Notes under the pieces: generated by a model | Seen by the model: only the letters and a program-made list of their open reading frames with translations | Databases searched by the model: none | Told to the model about the DNA's origin: nothing | Shown here: positions 1-8,700 of the stretch, one piece after another | Numbering within the stretch: the first letter of the stretch is position 1 | Layout of the letters: every line of letters begins with the position of its first letter | Assembly: GCA_021823905.1 (NCBI GenBank) | Contig: JAKALX010000013.1 | Location: forward strand, 1 to 19,930 | Direction: 5' to 3' | Origin: Chloroflexota bacterium | Lineage (GTDB): Bacteria; Chloroflexota; Dehalococcoidia; Tepidiformales; Tepidiformaceae | Length of the DNA: 19,930 nt | Program-made: the position numbers and the translations under genes

Positions 1-1
1 C

Positions 2-109
2 GGCCTCGACCCACCCAAGCTGGCGGCCAAGTACGGCGAGAAGAAGGTCCGCCGATGGGTCGCCGAGGGCCGGCAGATGCGCGTTCGAGGCGAAGGCCTC
101 GCGCAGTAA
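2..109 (+). CDS. 3' end of an unrecognised gene (5' truncated by window)
   Basis: The reading frame is open from the first complete codon to a TAA at 107-109 and gives 35 residues ending in RGEGLAQ. The stretch is rich in Lys, Arg and Glu (KKVRRWVAEGRQ) and reads as a plausible basic C-terminal helix. High-GC codon use matches the neighbouring genes. Nothing in these few residues allows a family assignment. Its stop lies 196 bases before the first HNH gene, and a strong dyad at 183-204 lies between them, so it is probably a separate transcription unit. Whether it belongs to the defence island cannot be told from this fragment. Confidence 0.5.
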   Translation, partial: GLDPPKLAAKYGEKKVRRWVAEGRQMRVRGEGLAQ

Positions 110-182
110 GGCGTGTCGCCAGCCTATCGCGCCGGATGTCGCGGCCGCCCGCCCAGCGGTCGCGCCCAGCATCAGTCGCGTG

Positions 183-204
183 CGGCCGATGCGAGCATCG
201 GCCG
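183..204. repeat. Perfect 10-bp inverted repeat (hairpin or operator)
   Basis: The arms CGGCCGATGC (183-192) and GCATCGGCCG (195-204) are exact reverse complements around a 2-base centre. The dyad begins 73 bases after the upstream stop codon and ends 101 bases before the first HNH start. No T-run follows, so it is not a standard intrinsic terminator. It could be a U-less terminator of the kind reported for some high-GC bacteria, or a repressor site for the HNH pair. The symmetry is seen directly; the role is inference. Confidence 0.5.
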
Positions 205-235
205 ACGAGCCGCAATTTCACCGGTAGAGGCAACT

Positions 236-255
236 TGTGGCGACCCAACGCCACA
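236..255. repeat. 7-bp inverted repeat upstream of the HNH operon
   Basis: TGTGGCG (236-242) pairs perfectly with CGCCACA (249-255) across a 6-base loop. It lies 50 bases upstream of the first HNH start, in the expected 5' leader or promoter zone. It could be an operator half-site pair or an mRNA hairpin. It has no T-run and is followed directly by another near-palindrome at 257-272. Confidence 0.35.
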
Positions 256-256
256 T

Positions 257-272
257 ATGGCAGCGCTACCAT
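257..272. repeat. Near-palindromic 16-bp element upstream of the HNH operon
   Basis: ATGGCAGCGCTACCAT differs from its own reverse complement at only one symmetric base pair (positions 5 and 12 of 16), with a perfect AGCGCT core. It is the third symmetric element in 90 bases and ends 33 bases before the HNH start. A dimeric regulator site is possible. Chance occurrence cannot be excluded. Confidence 0.3.
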
Positions 273-305
273 GGCCCGTGGCAAATCAAGAGGGTAACAA
301 CCCCC

Positions 306-1247
306 ATGGATGACCTCCCCATCCGCCTGGCTGCCTTCCAGTGGCTGAACGCGCAGGTGCTGGCGCACGGCGAGACGTTGCCGCGGGCCCTCCTTGAGCA
401 GGGCTTCCTGTTCGACGGCGAGCGGATCCGGTTGGTTGGCCCGCAGGGGATCTTCAAGCCGCGGCTGATGCAGTTGCCGCTTTCGATCACCACGACGTCC
501 AGCGGCCCGTACGACGACTCGTTTCACGGTGACAACCTCCTCCACTACCGCTACCGAGGCACGGACCCCAACCACCGCGACAACGTCGGCCTTCGTGAGG
601 CAATGCGGCTTCACGTCCCGTTGGTCTACCTGCACGCCTTTGTGCCGGGGCGGTACCTCGCGATCTGGCCGGTCTTCATCGTCGGCGACGACCCTGCGGC
701 TCTCACGTTCTCGGTCGCGGTGGACGCGGCCGCGGAGGTCGATCGCCGCCTCAGTGTGGCCGACGGTGCGGGTGTCATCTCGGGTTTCGGTGCTGGCGAT
801 GCCGGCGGGGATGCCCGTCGCGCCTACATCACGGCGACCGTGCAGGTGCGGCTGCACCAGCACGCCTTCCGCGAGCGTGTCCTGCGGGCGTATCAGGAGC
901 GCTGCGCGCTCTGCCAGCTCCGGCACGAGGAGCTCCTCGACGCGGCGCACATCCTCCCCGACGGTGAGCCGGACAGCGAGCCCGTCGTGCCGAACGGGAT
1001 CGCCCTGTGCAAACTCCACCACGCGGCGTTCGACGGGTACTTCTTCGGCATCCGACCCGACTACACCATCGAGGTCAAGGAGGAGATCCTCCACGAGCAC
1101 GACGGCCCGATGCTCCGCCACGGCCTCCAGGGCATCCACAATCAGCGGATCATCGTGCCGAGGAGCCCAGGGATGAGACCCGATCCCGCCTTCCTCGAGC
1201 GGCGCTACCGGCGGTTCCGTCAAGATGCGCCAGGTGGGCTGCGATGA
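306..1247 (+). CDS. HNH endonuclease with SRA-like N-terminal domain
   Basis: This 313-residue protein is a predicted modification-dependent restriction nuclease. The C-terminal HNH domain is clear. C200-x2-C203 and C235-x2-H238 would bind the structural zinc, and H215 (in DAAHI), N230 and H239 are the catalytic-type residues. Residues about 45-125 contain GPYDDS, HYRYRGTD, DNVGLREAM and PLVYLHAFVPGRY in order, a spacing that resembles the SRA/YDG modified-base reader of the PUA superfamily. That reader assignment is inference from pattern memory. The ATG at 306 is chosen because AAGAGGG (288-294) precedes it at good spacing; a GTG at 237 would add 23 residues but lies inside a hairpin and has no such site. 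The stop overlaps the next start by 4 bases (ATGA), so the two nucleases are translationally coupled. Confidence 0.85.
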   Translation: MDDLPIRLAAFQWLNAQVLAHGETLPRALLEQGFLFDGERIRLVGPQGIFKPRLMQLPLSITTTSSGPYDDSFHGDNLLHYRYRGTDPNHRDNVGLREAMRLHVPLVYLHAFVPGRYLAIWPVFIVGDDPAALTFSVAVDAAAEVDRRLSVADGAGVISGFGAGDAGGDARRAYITATVQVRLHQHAFRERVLRAYQERCALCQLRHEELLDAAHILPDGEPDSEPVVPNGIALCKLHHAAFDGYFFGIRPDYTIEVKEEILHEHDGPMLRHGLQGIHNQRIIVPRSPGMRPDPAFLERRYRRFRQDAPGGLR

Positions 1248-2158
1248 AGCTCTACGTCGGGATCACCGACTACGACTGGTTCCGCTACCTGCAGGCGATG
1301 CAGCCGGAGGAGCTGAACTTCTGGCAGCCCGGCGGCATGAAGTTGTTCAGGACGCTCCTCCCCGGCGAGCCGTTTCTGTTCAAGCTGCACAGCCCGCGCA
1401 ATGTCATCGTGGGCGGCGGGTTCTTCGCGCACGCCTCGCTATTGCCGACGAGCCTGGCCTGGGAGGCGTTCGGCGAGAAGAACGGTGCGACGTCCCTGGC
1501 CGAGATGCGCCGCAGGATCGAGAAGTACCGCCGTGTCCCGCCGCAGCCGCAGCAGGACTACCAGATCGGCTGCATCATCCTCGAACAGCCGTTCTTCCTG
1601 AATCAGGAGGACTGGATTCCGGTACCGGACGATTTCGCCCGCAACATCGTGCAGGGCCGCAGCTACGACATGGGCTCCGGGACGGGGAAATCATTGTGGG
1701 AAAACGTTCGGACGGCGCTCTCGGTCGAGGCCCCTCTCCGGGTGGGTGACCAACCGCCAACCCGGGGCGACCCAGTGCTCATCTGCCCGCGCCTGGGCCA
1801 GGGCTCGTTCCGTGTCGTCATCACCGACCTGTATGAGCGGCGCTGCGCCATCACGAAGGAGAGGGTGCTGCCGGTGCTGGAGGCGGCCCACATTTTGCCC
1901 ATCAGCGAAGGCGGCCAGCACGAAGCCAGCAACGGGATCCTCCTGCGCTCCGACCTCCATCGCCTGTTCGACCGGGGCTACGTGACGGTGACGCCGGACC
2001 ACCGCTTCCGCGTGAGCCGCAAGCTGCGGGAGGACTTCCACAACGGGGAGGAGTACATGCAGCTCGCGGGCCGGGAGCTGTGGCTCCCCCACGAGCTTGC
2101 GGACCGACCGCGACGCGACTTCCTCGAGTGGCACGCCGACACGATGTTTCGAGGGTGA
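1244..2158 (+). CDS. HNH endonuclease with EVE/PUA-like N-terminal domain
   Basis: This 304-residue protein carries a C-terminal HNH domain of the HNH_2 kind, with H216 (in LEAAHI), N230 (SNGILL) and H239 (DLHRLFDRGYV). Unlike its upstream neighbour it lacks the zinc CxxC pair; the equivalent position reads RRCAITKE. The N-terminus (MKLYVGITDYDWFRYL, then PGEPFLFKL and NVIVGGGFF around residues 40-60) resembles EVE/PUA-like domains that read modified bases, which is inference. The start is the ATG at 1244, with AGGTGGG at 1232-1238, and it overlaps the upstream stop by 4 bases. The pair probably acts together or on related targets, for example phage DNA carrying unusual bases. An upstream extension of this open frame to 1007 is only overlap with the first gene. 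Confidence 0.83.
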   Translation: MKLYVGITDYDWFRYLQAMQPEELNFWQPGGMKLFRTLLPGEPFLFKLHSPRNVIVGGGFFAHASLLPTSLAWEAFGEKNGATSLAEMRRRIEKYRRVPPQPQQDYQIGCIILEQPFFLNQEDWIPVPDDFARNIVQGRSYDMGSGTGKSLWENVRTALSVEAPLRVGDQPPTRGDPVLICPRLGQGSFRVVITDLYERRCAITKERVLPVLEAAHILPISEGGQHEASNGILLRSDLHRLFDRGYVTVTPDHRFRVSRKLREDFHNGEEYMQLAGRELWLPHELADRPRRDFLEWHADTMFRG

Positions 2159-2456
2159 CCACCACCGCGACCAACTTTCTTCCTTCTCGATTACCCAAGT
2201 CCTAAATGCAAATGAATCGCTATGTCATGAGTTGCAGCATTGTCTATCAATCGCTAGGATTGTGAGCGCTTTTGGGTGGCTTCCAACCAATTCATGCTTG
2301 GTGGGGAGGAGCGAGGGTGGCGATTCGAAGGTGCAGTCCTTGGAGCGGTCCCCATCAAGCAGGCGTTTCCTTGAACCCTCGTCAATTGGTAGCGCTTCAT
2401 GACCACCTGCGCGATAAGCTGGGGCAGTCTCTAGCTCAGTCGATGCAAGGCACACG
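2159..2456. other. Intergenic leader of the DISARM operon
   Basis: These 298 bases separate the HNH pair from drmD. The first 110 bases are clearly AT-richer than the flanking genes and hold a candidate promoter at 2232-2260. No stable terminator hairpin is seen after the HNH stop. A short frame starting with TTG at 2371 (31 codons, stop 2464-2466, overlapping drmD by 10 bases) looks faintly protein-like but has no strong ribosome binding site. It could be a leader peptide, a gene remnant or chance. Confidence 0.5.
2232..2260 (+). promoter_or_regulatory. Candidate sigma70-type promoter for the DISARM operon
   Basis: TTGCAG (2232-2237) and TAGGAT (2255-2260) are separated by 17 bases. The -35 is a weak match (TTG kept); the -10 fits the TAGRRT form common in high-GC Gram-positives. 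It lies in the most AT-rich part of the gap and about 190 bases upstream of drmD, leaving a long leader. No experimental support is available. Confidence 0.35.
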
Positions 2457-5400
2457 ATGCCCGTAGTCCCACCAGCCCCGCAGCGAGGCCAGATCATCCG
2501 CGTCCGGCAGCGACAGTACCTTGTCGAAGAGGTGGTTGACCCGCCGAACGCAGGCGATGCGACACTTGTTCGCGGCTCATGCCTCGACGACGATGCCCAG
2601 GGGCAGCCCCTCGAGGTCCTCTGGGAACACGAGATTGACCCCGAGATTGTCACCGGCACCTCGTGGAACGAGCTGGGGTCTAAGGGGTTCGACCCGCCGC
2701 GCCTCTTTTCGGCTTACCTCCATACCCTGCGCTGGAACTGCGTGACGGCGACGGACCCACGGCTATTCCAGTCGCCGTTCCGGGCCGGCATCAAGATCGA
2801 AGCGTTTCAACTCGAGCCCCTGCGGAAAGCCCTCCTGCTCCCCCGCGTCAACCTCTTCATCGCCGACGATGTGGGCCTCGGGAAGACGATCGAGGCCGGC
2901 CTGATCGCACGCGAACTGCTGCTGCGGAAGAAGGTCAACTCGATCATCGTCACCGCCCCGCCGTCGATGATCCCGCAGTGGCAGGACGAGCTCGAGGCGC
3001 GCTTCGGGCTCACCTTCGAGGTCTTGGACCGTGACTACGTCGCTCGGGTGCGCCAGGAGCGGGGGTACGGCGTCAACCCCTGGGACACCCACTCTCGATT
3101 TCTCGTGTCCCAACGGCTGCTCATCGATGAGACGTATACAACGCCGCTACGCAACTGGCTCGGCGAACTCAAGCCGGGATCACTGCTCATCCTGGACGAG
3201 GCGCACCATGCCGCCCCCGCAAGTGGCGCCAAGTACGCCATCGACTCGAAGATCACTCGTGCGGTCAGGGACCTGGCCCAGCGTTTCGAGCACCGTCTGT
3301 TCCTATCGGCAACGCCCCACAACGGGCACTCGAACAGTTTCTCGGCGCTCCTGGAGATTCTCGACCCGCAACGCTTCTGTCGAGGCGTACCTGTCCGAGG
3401 TCGCAAGCTCCTCGAGGACGTGATGGTTCGCAGGCTTAAGGAGGATGTGCGAGAAGTCGCAGGCGGTTTCCCCAAGCGGACGGTCGTCCAGGTCGATATC
3501 GACGGCCTCCCCGAAACGGCCCCGGAGCTCGTGCTGTCGGAGCTCCTCGACGAGTACCGACAGACGATGGAGTCCCGGCTGAGCGGTGCGAGCCGCCGCC
3601 AGCAGACGTCAGCCGGCCTTCTTGTTTCCGGTCTGCAGCAACGCCTCCTCTCGTCGGTTGAAGCGTTCGCCCGCACGTTGCGAGTCCACAAACGCACCGT
3701 GGAGAAGCACGCAGCAGAAGGGGGTAAACCGGCACCCGTACCGGTTAGCCCCGCGAGGGACCTGGAGCTCGTGGCGGCGCCGGTGGGAGCCGATGACGAC
3801 GGCGCGACACTCACCGAAGAAGAGCTGCAGCAGGAGGAAGAGTCCCAGATCGAAGCCGCGGCGGAGGCGACGGCGGTTCCGCTCACCGACGCGGCGGTGC
3901 GCGCCCTGTTCGCGAAGGAGCAAGAGCTTCTCGAGCGAATGACGCAGGTTGTTGAGCAGGCTCGCTGGTCGCCCGACGCCCGCATCAAGAAGCTCGTGGA
4001 CTGGGTCCGGAAGAACATGTGCCCAGGCCTTCCTGGCCTGGGTGAGTCCATTCGGGGAGGCCCACCGCCCCAATGGAACGACACTCGGGTCATCATCTTC
4101 ACCGAGTGGGAGGACACCCGCCGATACCTTGCCCAGCAGCTGTCGGCAGCCATCAATGGAACCGATCGCGCCGAGGAGCGGATCGAGGTCTACACGGGCT
4201 CAACACCGCGCGACCGGCGCGAGGAGATCAAGCGAGCCTTCAACGCCGACCCGGCCAGGCACCCGGTCCGACTCCTGATCGCCACGGACGCCGCCCGCGA
4301 GGGCCTCAACCTCCAGACGCACTGTTGGAACCTCTTCCACTTCGACGTGCCCTGGAACCCGGCCAGGATGGAGCAGCGCAACGGCCGGATCGACCGCAAG
4401 CTTCAGCCGAAAGACGAGGTGTTCTGCCACTACTTCGTCTACAAGCAGCGGGTCGAGGATCGGGTCCTGCAGGTCCTGGTGCGCAAGACCGAGACGATTA
4501 AGAAGGAGCTCGGCAGCCTCTCCCAGGTCATCGAGGGCCAGCTCGCCGCGACGCTCCAATACGGTATCAGGCACGATCGAGCAGCCGCGATGGAACGCGA
4601 CATCAGCGAGGCCGACCTCGAGCGCGACAAGCGCCGGACCGTCGAGGAAGAACTCGAGGAGTCGCGCGAACGGCAGAACGAGCTGCGCGAGGAAATCGAG
4701 CGGCTCCGGACGCGGCTCGAGGAATCCCGGAAACACATTGGCCTTGAGGAGAGCCACTTCCGCGAGGCCATCACGGCCTCGCTCGAGCTCGCGGGGGCGG
4801 CCGGGATCGCTTCTCTTCCAGGCAACGGGAACGGCGATTCAACCCTGCAGCGCTGGTCGTTCCCTGCGTTGGACCAGCGGCAGGGCGCCGACCCGACCTG
4901 GGTGGACACGATGGACACCCTTCGCACTCCCCGTGGCCGGGATCAGAAGCTCTGGGAGTGGCGACGCGACTGTCAACCTCGCCCCGTGGTCTTCGAGGAC
5001 CCGGGGACGATCGACGACACGGTCGTCCACCTTCACCTCGAGCATCGCGTCGTTCAGCGGTTGCTCGGGCGCTTCACGGCCCAGGGGTTTGTCCACCACG
5101 ATCTGTCGCGCGCGTGCCTCGCGCAGACGACCGACGCGATCCCGCGCGTCATCCTCATGGGTCGGCTCGCCCTGTACGGCCCTGGCGCCGCCAGGCTGCA
5201 CGAGGAGTTGATCGCGGTCGCCGCTCGTTGGGTCGAGCCGAGTTTGCGGAAGGGCCCACTCACGCCCTACTCCCGTGAGGCCGAGGAGAAGACACTCGAC
5301 CTCCTCGAGCAAGCAATGCTCTCAAGTTCCCGGCACGCCGTGCCAAAGGTGCCTCGGGACCACCTAGAGGCCGCGGTGGCTCAAGATATCGCCGAGCTCC

Positions 5401-5741
5401 TGCCCCGCATGGAGGAGAAAGGGAGGGGTCTGGCGAAGGATGCCGAGGCCAAGCTCCACGAGCGAGGCACCCGCGAGGCCCTGGCGATGCACGAGATCCT
5501 GGCGGCGCAACAGCGCAGGGTGCAGGCCACGATCGACAAGAACTGGGAGGCGCCGCTCCAAGGCCTCGAAGCTGATGAGATCCGCCAATACGAGGCCAAC
5601 CGGCGGCACTGGACACGCCGCATCGAGGCTATCGACCGCGAGCTGCAGAGCGAGCCGGCTCGCATCCGGGACACCTATCAGATCAAAGCGACCCGCATCG
5701 ATCCGGTGGGCCTCGTCTACCTCTGGCCCGTGACTGGGTAA
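2457..5741 (+). CDS. drmD: DrmD, SNF2-family helicase of class 1 DISARM
   Basis: This is a 1094-residue SNF2/RapA-like ATPase, the helicase that defines class 1 DISARM together with DrmMI. Lobe 1 has the Walker A DDVGLGKT (137-144), PPSMIPQWQDE (168-178), the DEAH box (247-250) and SATPHNG (284-290). Lobe 2 has VIIFTEWEDT (545-554), motif V ATDAAREGLNLQ (609-620) and motif VI EQRNGRIDR (639-647). An acidic, Ala-rich linker (about 450-475) lies between the lobes. Residues about 712-762 are a strongly charged predicted coiled coil. In the family the enzyme is thought to translocate on or remodel incoming DNA; its exact step in DISARM is not settled. The ATG at 2457 follows AAGG at 2447-2450. 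It ends 4 bases before drmMI. All helicase motifs look intact. Confidence 0.93.
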   Translation: MPVVPPAPQRGQIIRVRQRQYLVEEVVDPPNAGDATLVRGSCLDDDAQGQPLEVLWEHEIDPEIVTGTSWNELGSKGFDPPRLFSAYLHTLRWNCVTATDPRLFQSPFRAGIKIEAFQLEPLRKALLLPRVNLFIADDVGLGKTIEAGLIARELLLRKKVNSIIVTAPPSMIPQWQDELEARFGLTFEVLDRDYVARVRQERGYGVNPWDTHSRFLVSQRLLIDETYTTPLRNWLGELKPGSLLILDEAHHAAPASGAKYAIDSKITRAVRDLAQRFEHRLFLSATPHNGHSNSFSALLEILDPQRFCRGVPVRGRKLLEDVMVRRLKEDVREVAGGFPKRTVVQVDIDGLPETAPELVLSELLDEYRQTMESRLSGASRRQQTSAGLLVSGLQQRLLSSVEAFARTLRVHKRTVEKHAAEGGKPAPVPVSPARDLELVAAPVGADDDGATLTEEELQQEEESQIEAAAEATAVPLTDAAVRALFAKEQELLERMTQVVEQARWSPDARIKKLVDWVRKNMCPGLPGLGESIRGGPPPQWNDTRVIIFTEWEDTRRYLAQQLSAAINGTDRAEERIEVYTGSTPRDRREEIKRAFNADPARHPVRLLIATDAAREGLNLQTHCWNLFHFDVPWNPARMEQRNGRIDRKLQPKDEVFCHYFVYKQRVEDRVLQVLVRKTETIKKELGSLSQVIEGQLAATLQYGIRHDRAAAMERDISEADLERDKRRTVEEELEESRERQNELREEIERLRTRLEESRKHIGLEESHFREAITASLELAGAAGIASLPGNGNGDSTLQRWSFPALDQRQGADPTWVDTMDTLRTPRGRDQKLWEWRRDCQPRPVVFEDPGTIDDTVVHLHLEHRVVQRLLGRFTAQGFVHHDLSRACLAQTTDAIPRVILMGRLALYGPGAARLHEELIAVAARWVEPSLRKGPLTPYSREAEEKTLDLLEQAMLSSSRHAVPKVPRDHLEAAVAQDIAELLPRMEEKGRGLAKDAEAKLHERGTREALAMHEILAAQQRRVQATIDKNWEAPLQGLEADEIRQYEANRRHWTRRIEAIDRELQSEPARIRDTYQIKATRIDPVGLVYLWPVTG

Positions 5742-5745
5742 CCCG

Positions 5746-8700
5746 ATGCCAACCGACTTCGAACTGCGCGCGCACAAGGAATGGCTCGGGTATCTCCAGC
5801 CGGTCGGGCTGGTTGTGTCGCCGCCGGCGCTCGGCGAGGCCCAGGCTCAGGTCAACCGAAACATCGCCCCTGATCACCGCCGGTTCCTCGACCATATTGA
5901 AACGGTCCGGCTCGGCGAGGATGGCGAAACCGTTATGGCCGTGAACGACCTGCCCGGTTTCACGCAAGCCGTTCTGGGTTGGGAAGCCGCCGATCTCGTT
6001 GGGTCGCCAGGTGCGGCGCCGCTCCCCGAGGGCCTCGAGGTCGCCCTCACCGACTACGGCGAGACGCTGCGCCCGACGTATGCGGTGAGGGAGCCCCAGC
6101 CCAGAACGGACGCGCCGACCCCATGGCTCATGCTGGTGCAGGTATTCCCGGCAGGGACGCCCTTCGATGATCCGCTGCCGGTCGAGGATCATGGCTGGAG
6201 CGCCACCCCGCAGGTCCGGTTCGAGCGGTTGCTCCGCGAGACGCAGGTACCGATCGGCCTCCTGGTCAACGGGACGCACCTGCGGCTTGTCTATGCCCCG
6301 AGGGGCGAGACATCGGGGTTCCTGACGTTCCCGGTGCAGGCCATGGCCGAGGTGGCCGGGCGACCGATCTTCGCCGCCTTTCACCTGCTGCTCTCCGCGG
6401 AGCGGCTGTTCGCCCTGCCCGAGCCGCAGCGTCTCCCGGCGATCCTGGCCTCCAGCCGCAAGTACCAGGCCCTGGTCTCGACCAGGCTCTCGGAGCAGGT
6501 CCTTGCCGCCCTCTACGAGCTCCTGCGCGGCTTCCAGGCCGCCGACGAGCGCTGGAACGGCGAACTCCTCCGGGAGGTGCTGCGGGAGGACCCCGACCAC
6601 GTCTACGCCGGCCTCCTAACGGTGCTTCTGCGGCTTGTCTTTGTCCTCTACGCCGAGGACCGCGGCATGCTCTCCCCGCACCCGGTCTACCAGAACCACT
6701 ACGCCGTCACTGGTCTGTTCGAGCGACTGCGGGCCGATGCGGGCCGGTTCCCGGACACCATGGACCTGCGCTACGGCGCATGGTCGCAGTTGCTCTCGCT
6801 CTTCCGGCTGATCTTCGACGGCGCCGGCCATGGCGGCCTTCACCTGCCGCCGCGGCAAGGCCACCTCTTCAACCCCGACCGATACAACTTTCTCGAGGGG
6901 CGCCCTTGGCGGACGGGGAGGGTGATAGGTGATCGCGATACGCCACCGCTGGTGTCGGACGGGGTCGTGTACCGCGTCCTCGAGAACCTGATCGTCCTCG
7001 ACGGCGAGCGCCTCTCGTACAGGACGCTCGACGTCGAGCAGATCGGGTCCGTGTACCAGGCGATGATGGGGTTCCACCTCGAGACGGCCCGCGGCCGCTC
7101 CATCGCGATCAAGGCCAAGAAAGCCCATGGCGCCCCGACCACGATCAACCTCGAGGCCCTGCTCGAACAGCCCCGAGACAAGCGAGCGCGGTGGATCAAA
7201 GAGCAGACCGACCAAGACGTGTCCGGCCAAGCGCTCAAGGCGCTCAAGCAGGCGACCAGGCCCGAGGACGTAGCTGCGGCCCTCGACCGGAAGGTTGCCA
7301 AGGCCGCCACGCCGACGATCGTGCCGCCAGGCGCCATGGTGCTCCAGCCCAGCGACGAGCGGCGCCGCTCGGGCTCGCACTACACCCCGCGATCCCTCAC
7401 CGAGCCGATCGTCCGCACGACACTCAAGCCTATCCTCGAGCGGATCGGACCGAAACCGACGCCGGACGAGATCCTCGACCTCAAGGTGTGCGACCTCGCT
7501 GTCGGATCAGGGGCGTTCCTCGTGGAGGTGTGCCGCCAGTTGGGCGACACGCTCGTAACCTCGTGGCATGCGCACGACTGCGTCCCGGCGATCCCGCCTG
7601 ACGAGGACGAGGTGCTCCATGCCCGCCGCCTTGTCGCCCAGCGCTGCATCTACGGCGTGGACCGCAACCCTCTCGCGGTGGGCCTCGCGAAGCTCTCCCT
7701 GTGGCTCGCGACACTGGCCCGCGACCACGCCTTCACCTTCCTCGACCACGCCCTGCGCCACGGCGACTCCCTTGTGGGCCTCACCCGCAGCCAGATCGCG
7801 GCGTTCCACTGGGAGCCGACGGCCGAGCGCGGGCTCTGGCCGGACATCGAGAAGCGGGTTCATGAGGCCGGTGAGCTGCGCGCCGCAATTCGCGCCGCCG
7901 GCGAAGATATTCACGACCACGACCTCCGGACCCTGATGCTTGCTGCCGACGAAGCACTGGCCGATGCACGCCTCATCGGCGACTTGGCCGTCTCTGCATT
8001 CTTCAAGGGCGACTCGGCCCGCGCGCGCGAACGCGCACGGCACGAGCTTCAGGGCAAGGTCGAGCGCTGGCTGCAGACGGGCGAAGGGCACGACGAGTTG
8101 CATGGCCTTGCCGAGGAGCTCCGGGAGGGCGCACACCCTGTTGAGTCTTTCCATTGGGAGATTGAGTTTCCGGAGGTATTCGAGCGGACGGACCCGGGCT
8201 TTGATGCGCTGGTGGGGAACCCGCCGTTCTTAGGAGGGACCCTCGTAGGTGCACAGCTTGGCCTCCCCTATCACGACTACCTTGTGGCCAACTTTCCCCC
8301 GGCAACTGGCCTGGCCGACATCGTGGCCTTCTTTCTCCGCCGCGCCTACGACCTTGTTCGGCGCGGAGCAACCCTCGGAATCATCGCCACCAATACGGTT
8401 GCGCAGGGTGACACCAGGAGCACTGGACTCGAACAAGTACTTCAGAACGGAGGGTCGCTCTATCACGCCCAGCGTCGGTACCAATGGCCTGGGAATGCGG
8501 CGGTAGTTGTGAGCCTGTTGCACATCGTCAAGACCGAACGAGCCGTCCACCCTTTGCTGGACGCCGTTCACGTTGATCGGATTTCTGCATATCTTCTCGC
8601 TGGGGCTGTAGATTCAACCCCCGTAACCCTGTCAGAGAACAAGGGTGTTTGTTTCCGCGGAACCAAGGTCTGGGGTTCGGGCTTTGTCTTCGAGGACCCG

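Noticed and set aside
3035..4156. Long antisense open frame (373 codons) opposite drmD
   Set aside because: It is Ser/Arg-rich, matches no family and lies opposite a gene with every SNF2 motif intact. High GC at codon third positions produces such shadow frames.
5683..6600. Antisense open frame of 305 codons opposite the start of drmMI
   Set aside because: Shadow of drmMI; low-complexity composition and no ribosome binding site or domain.
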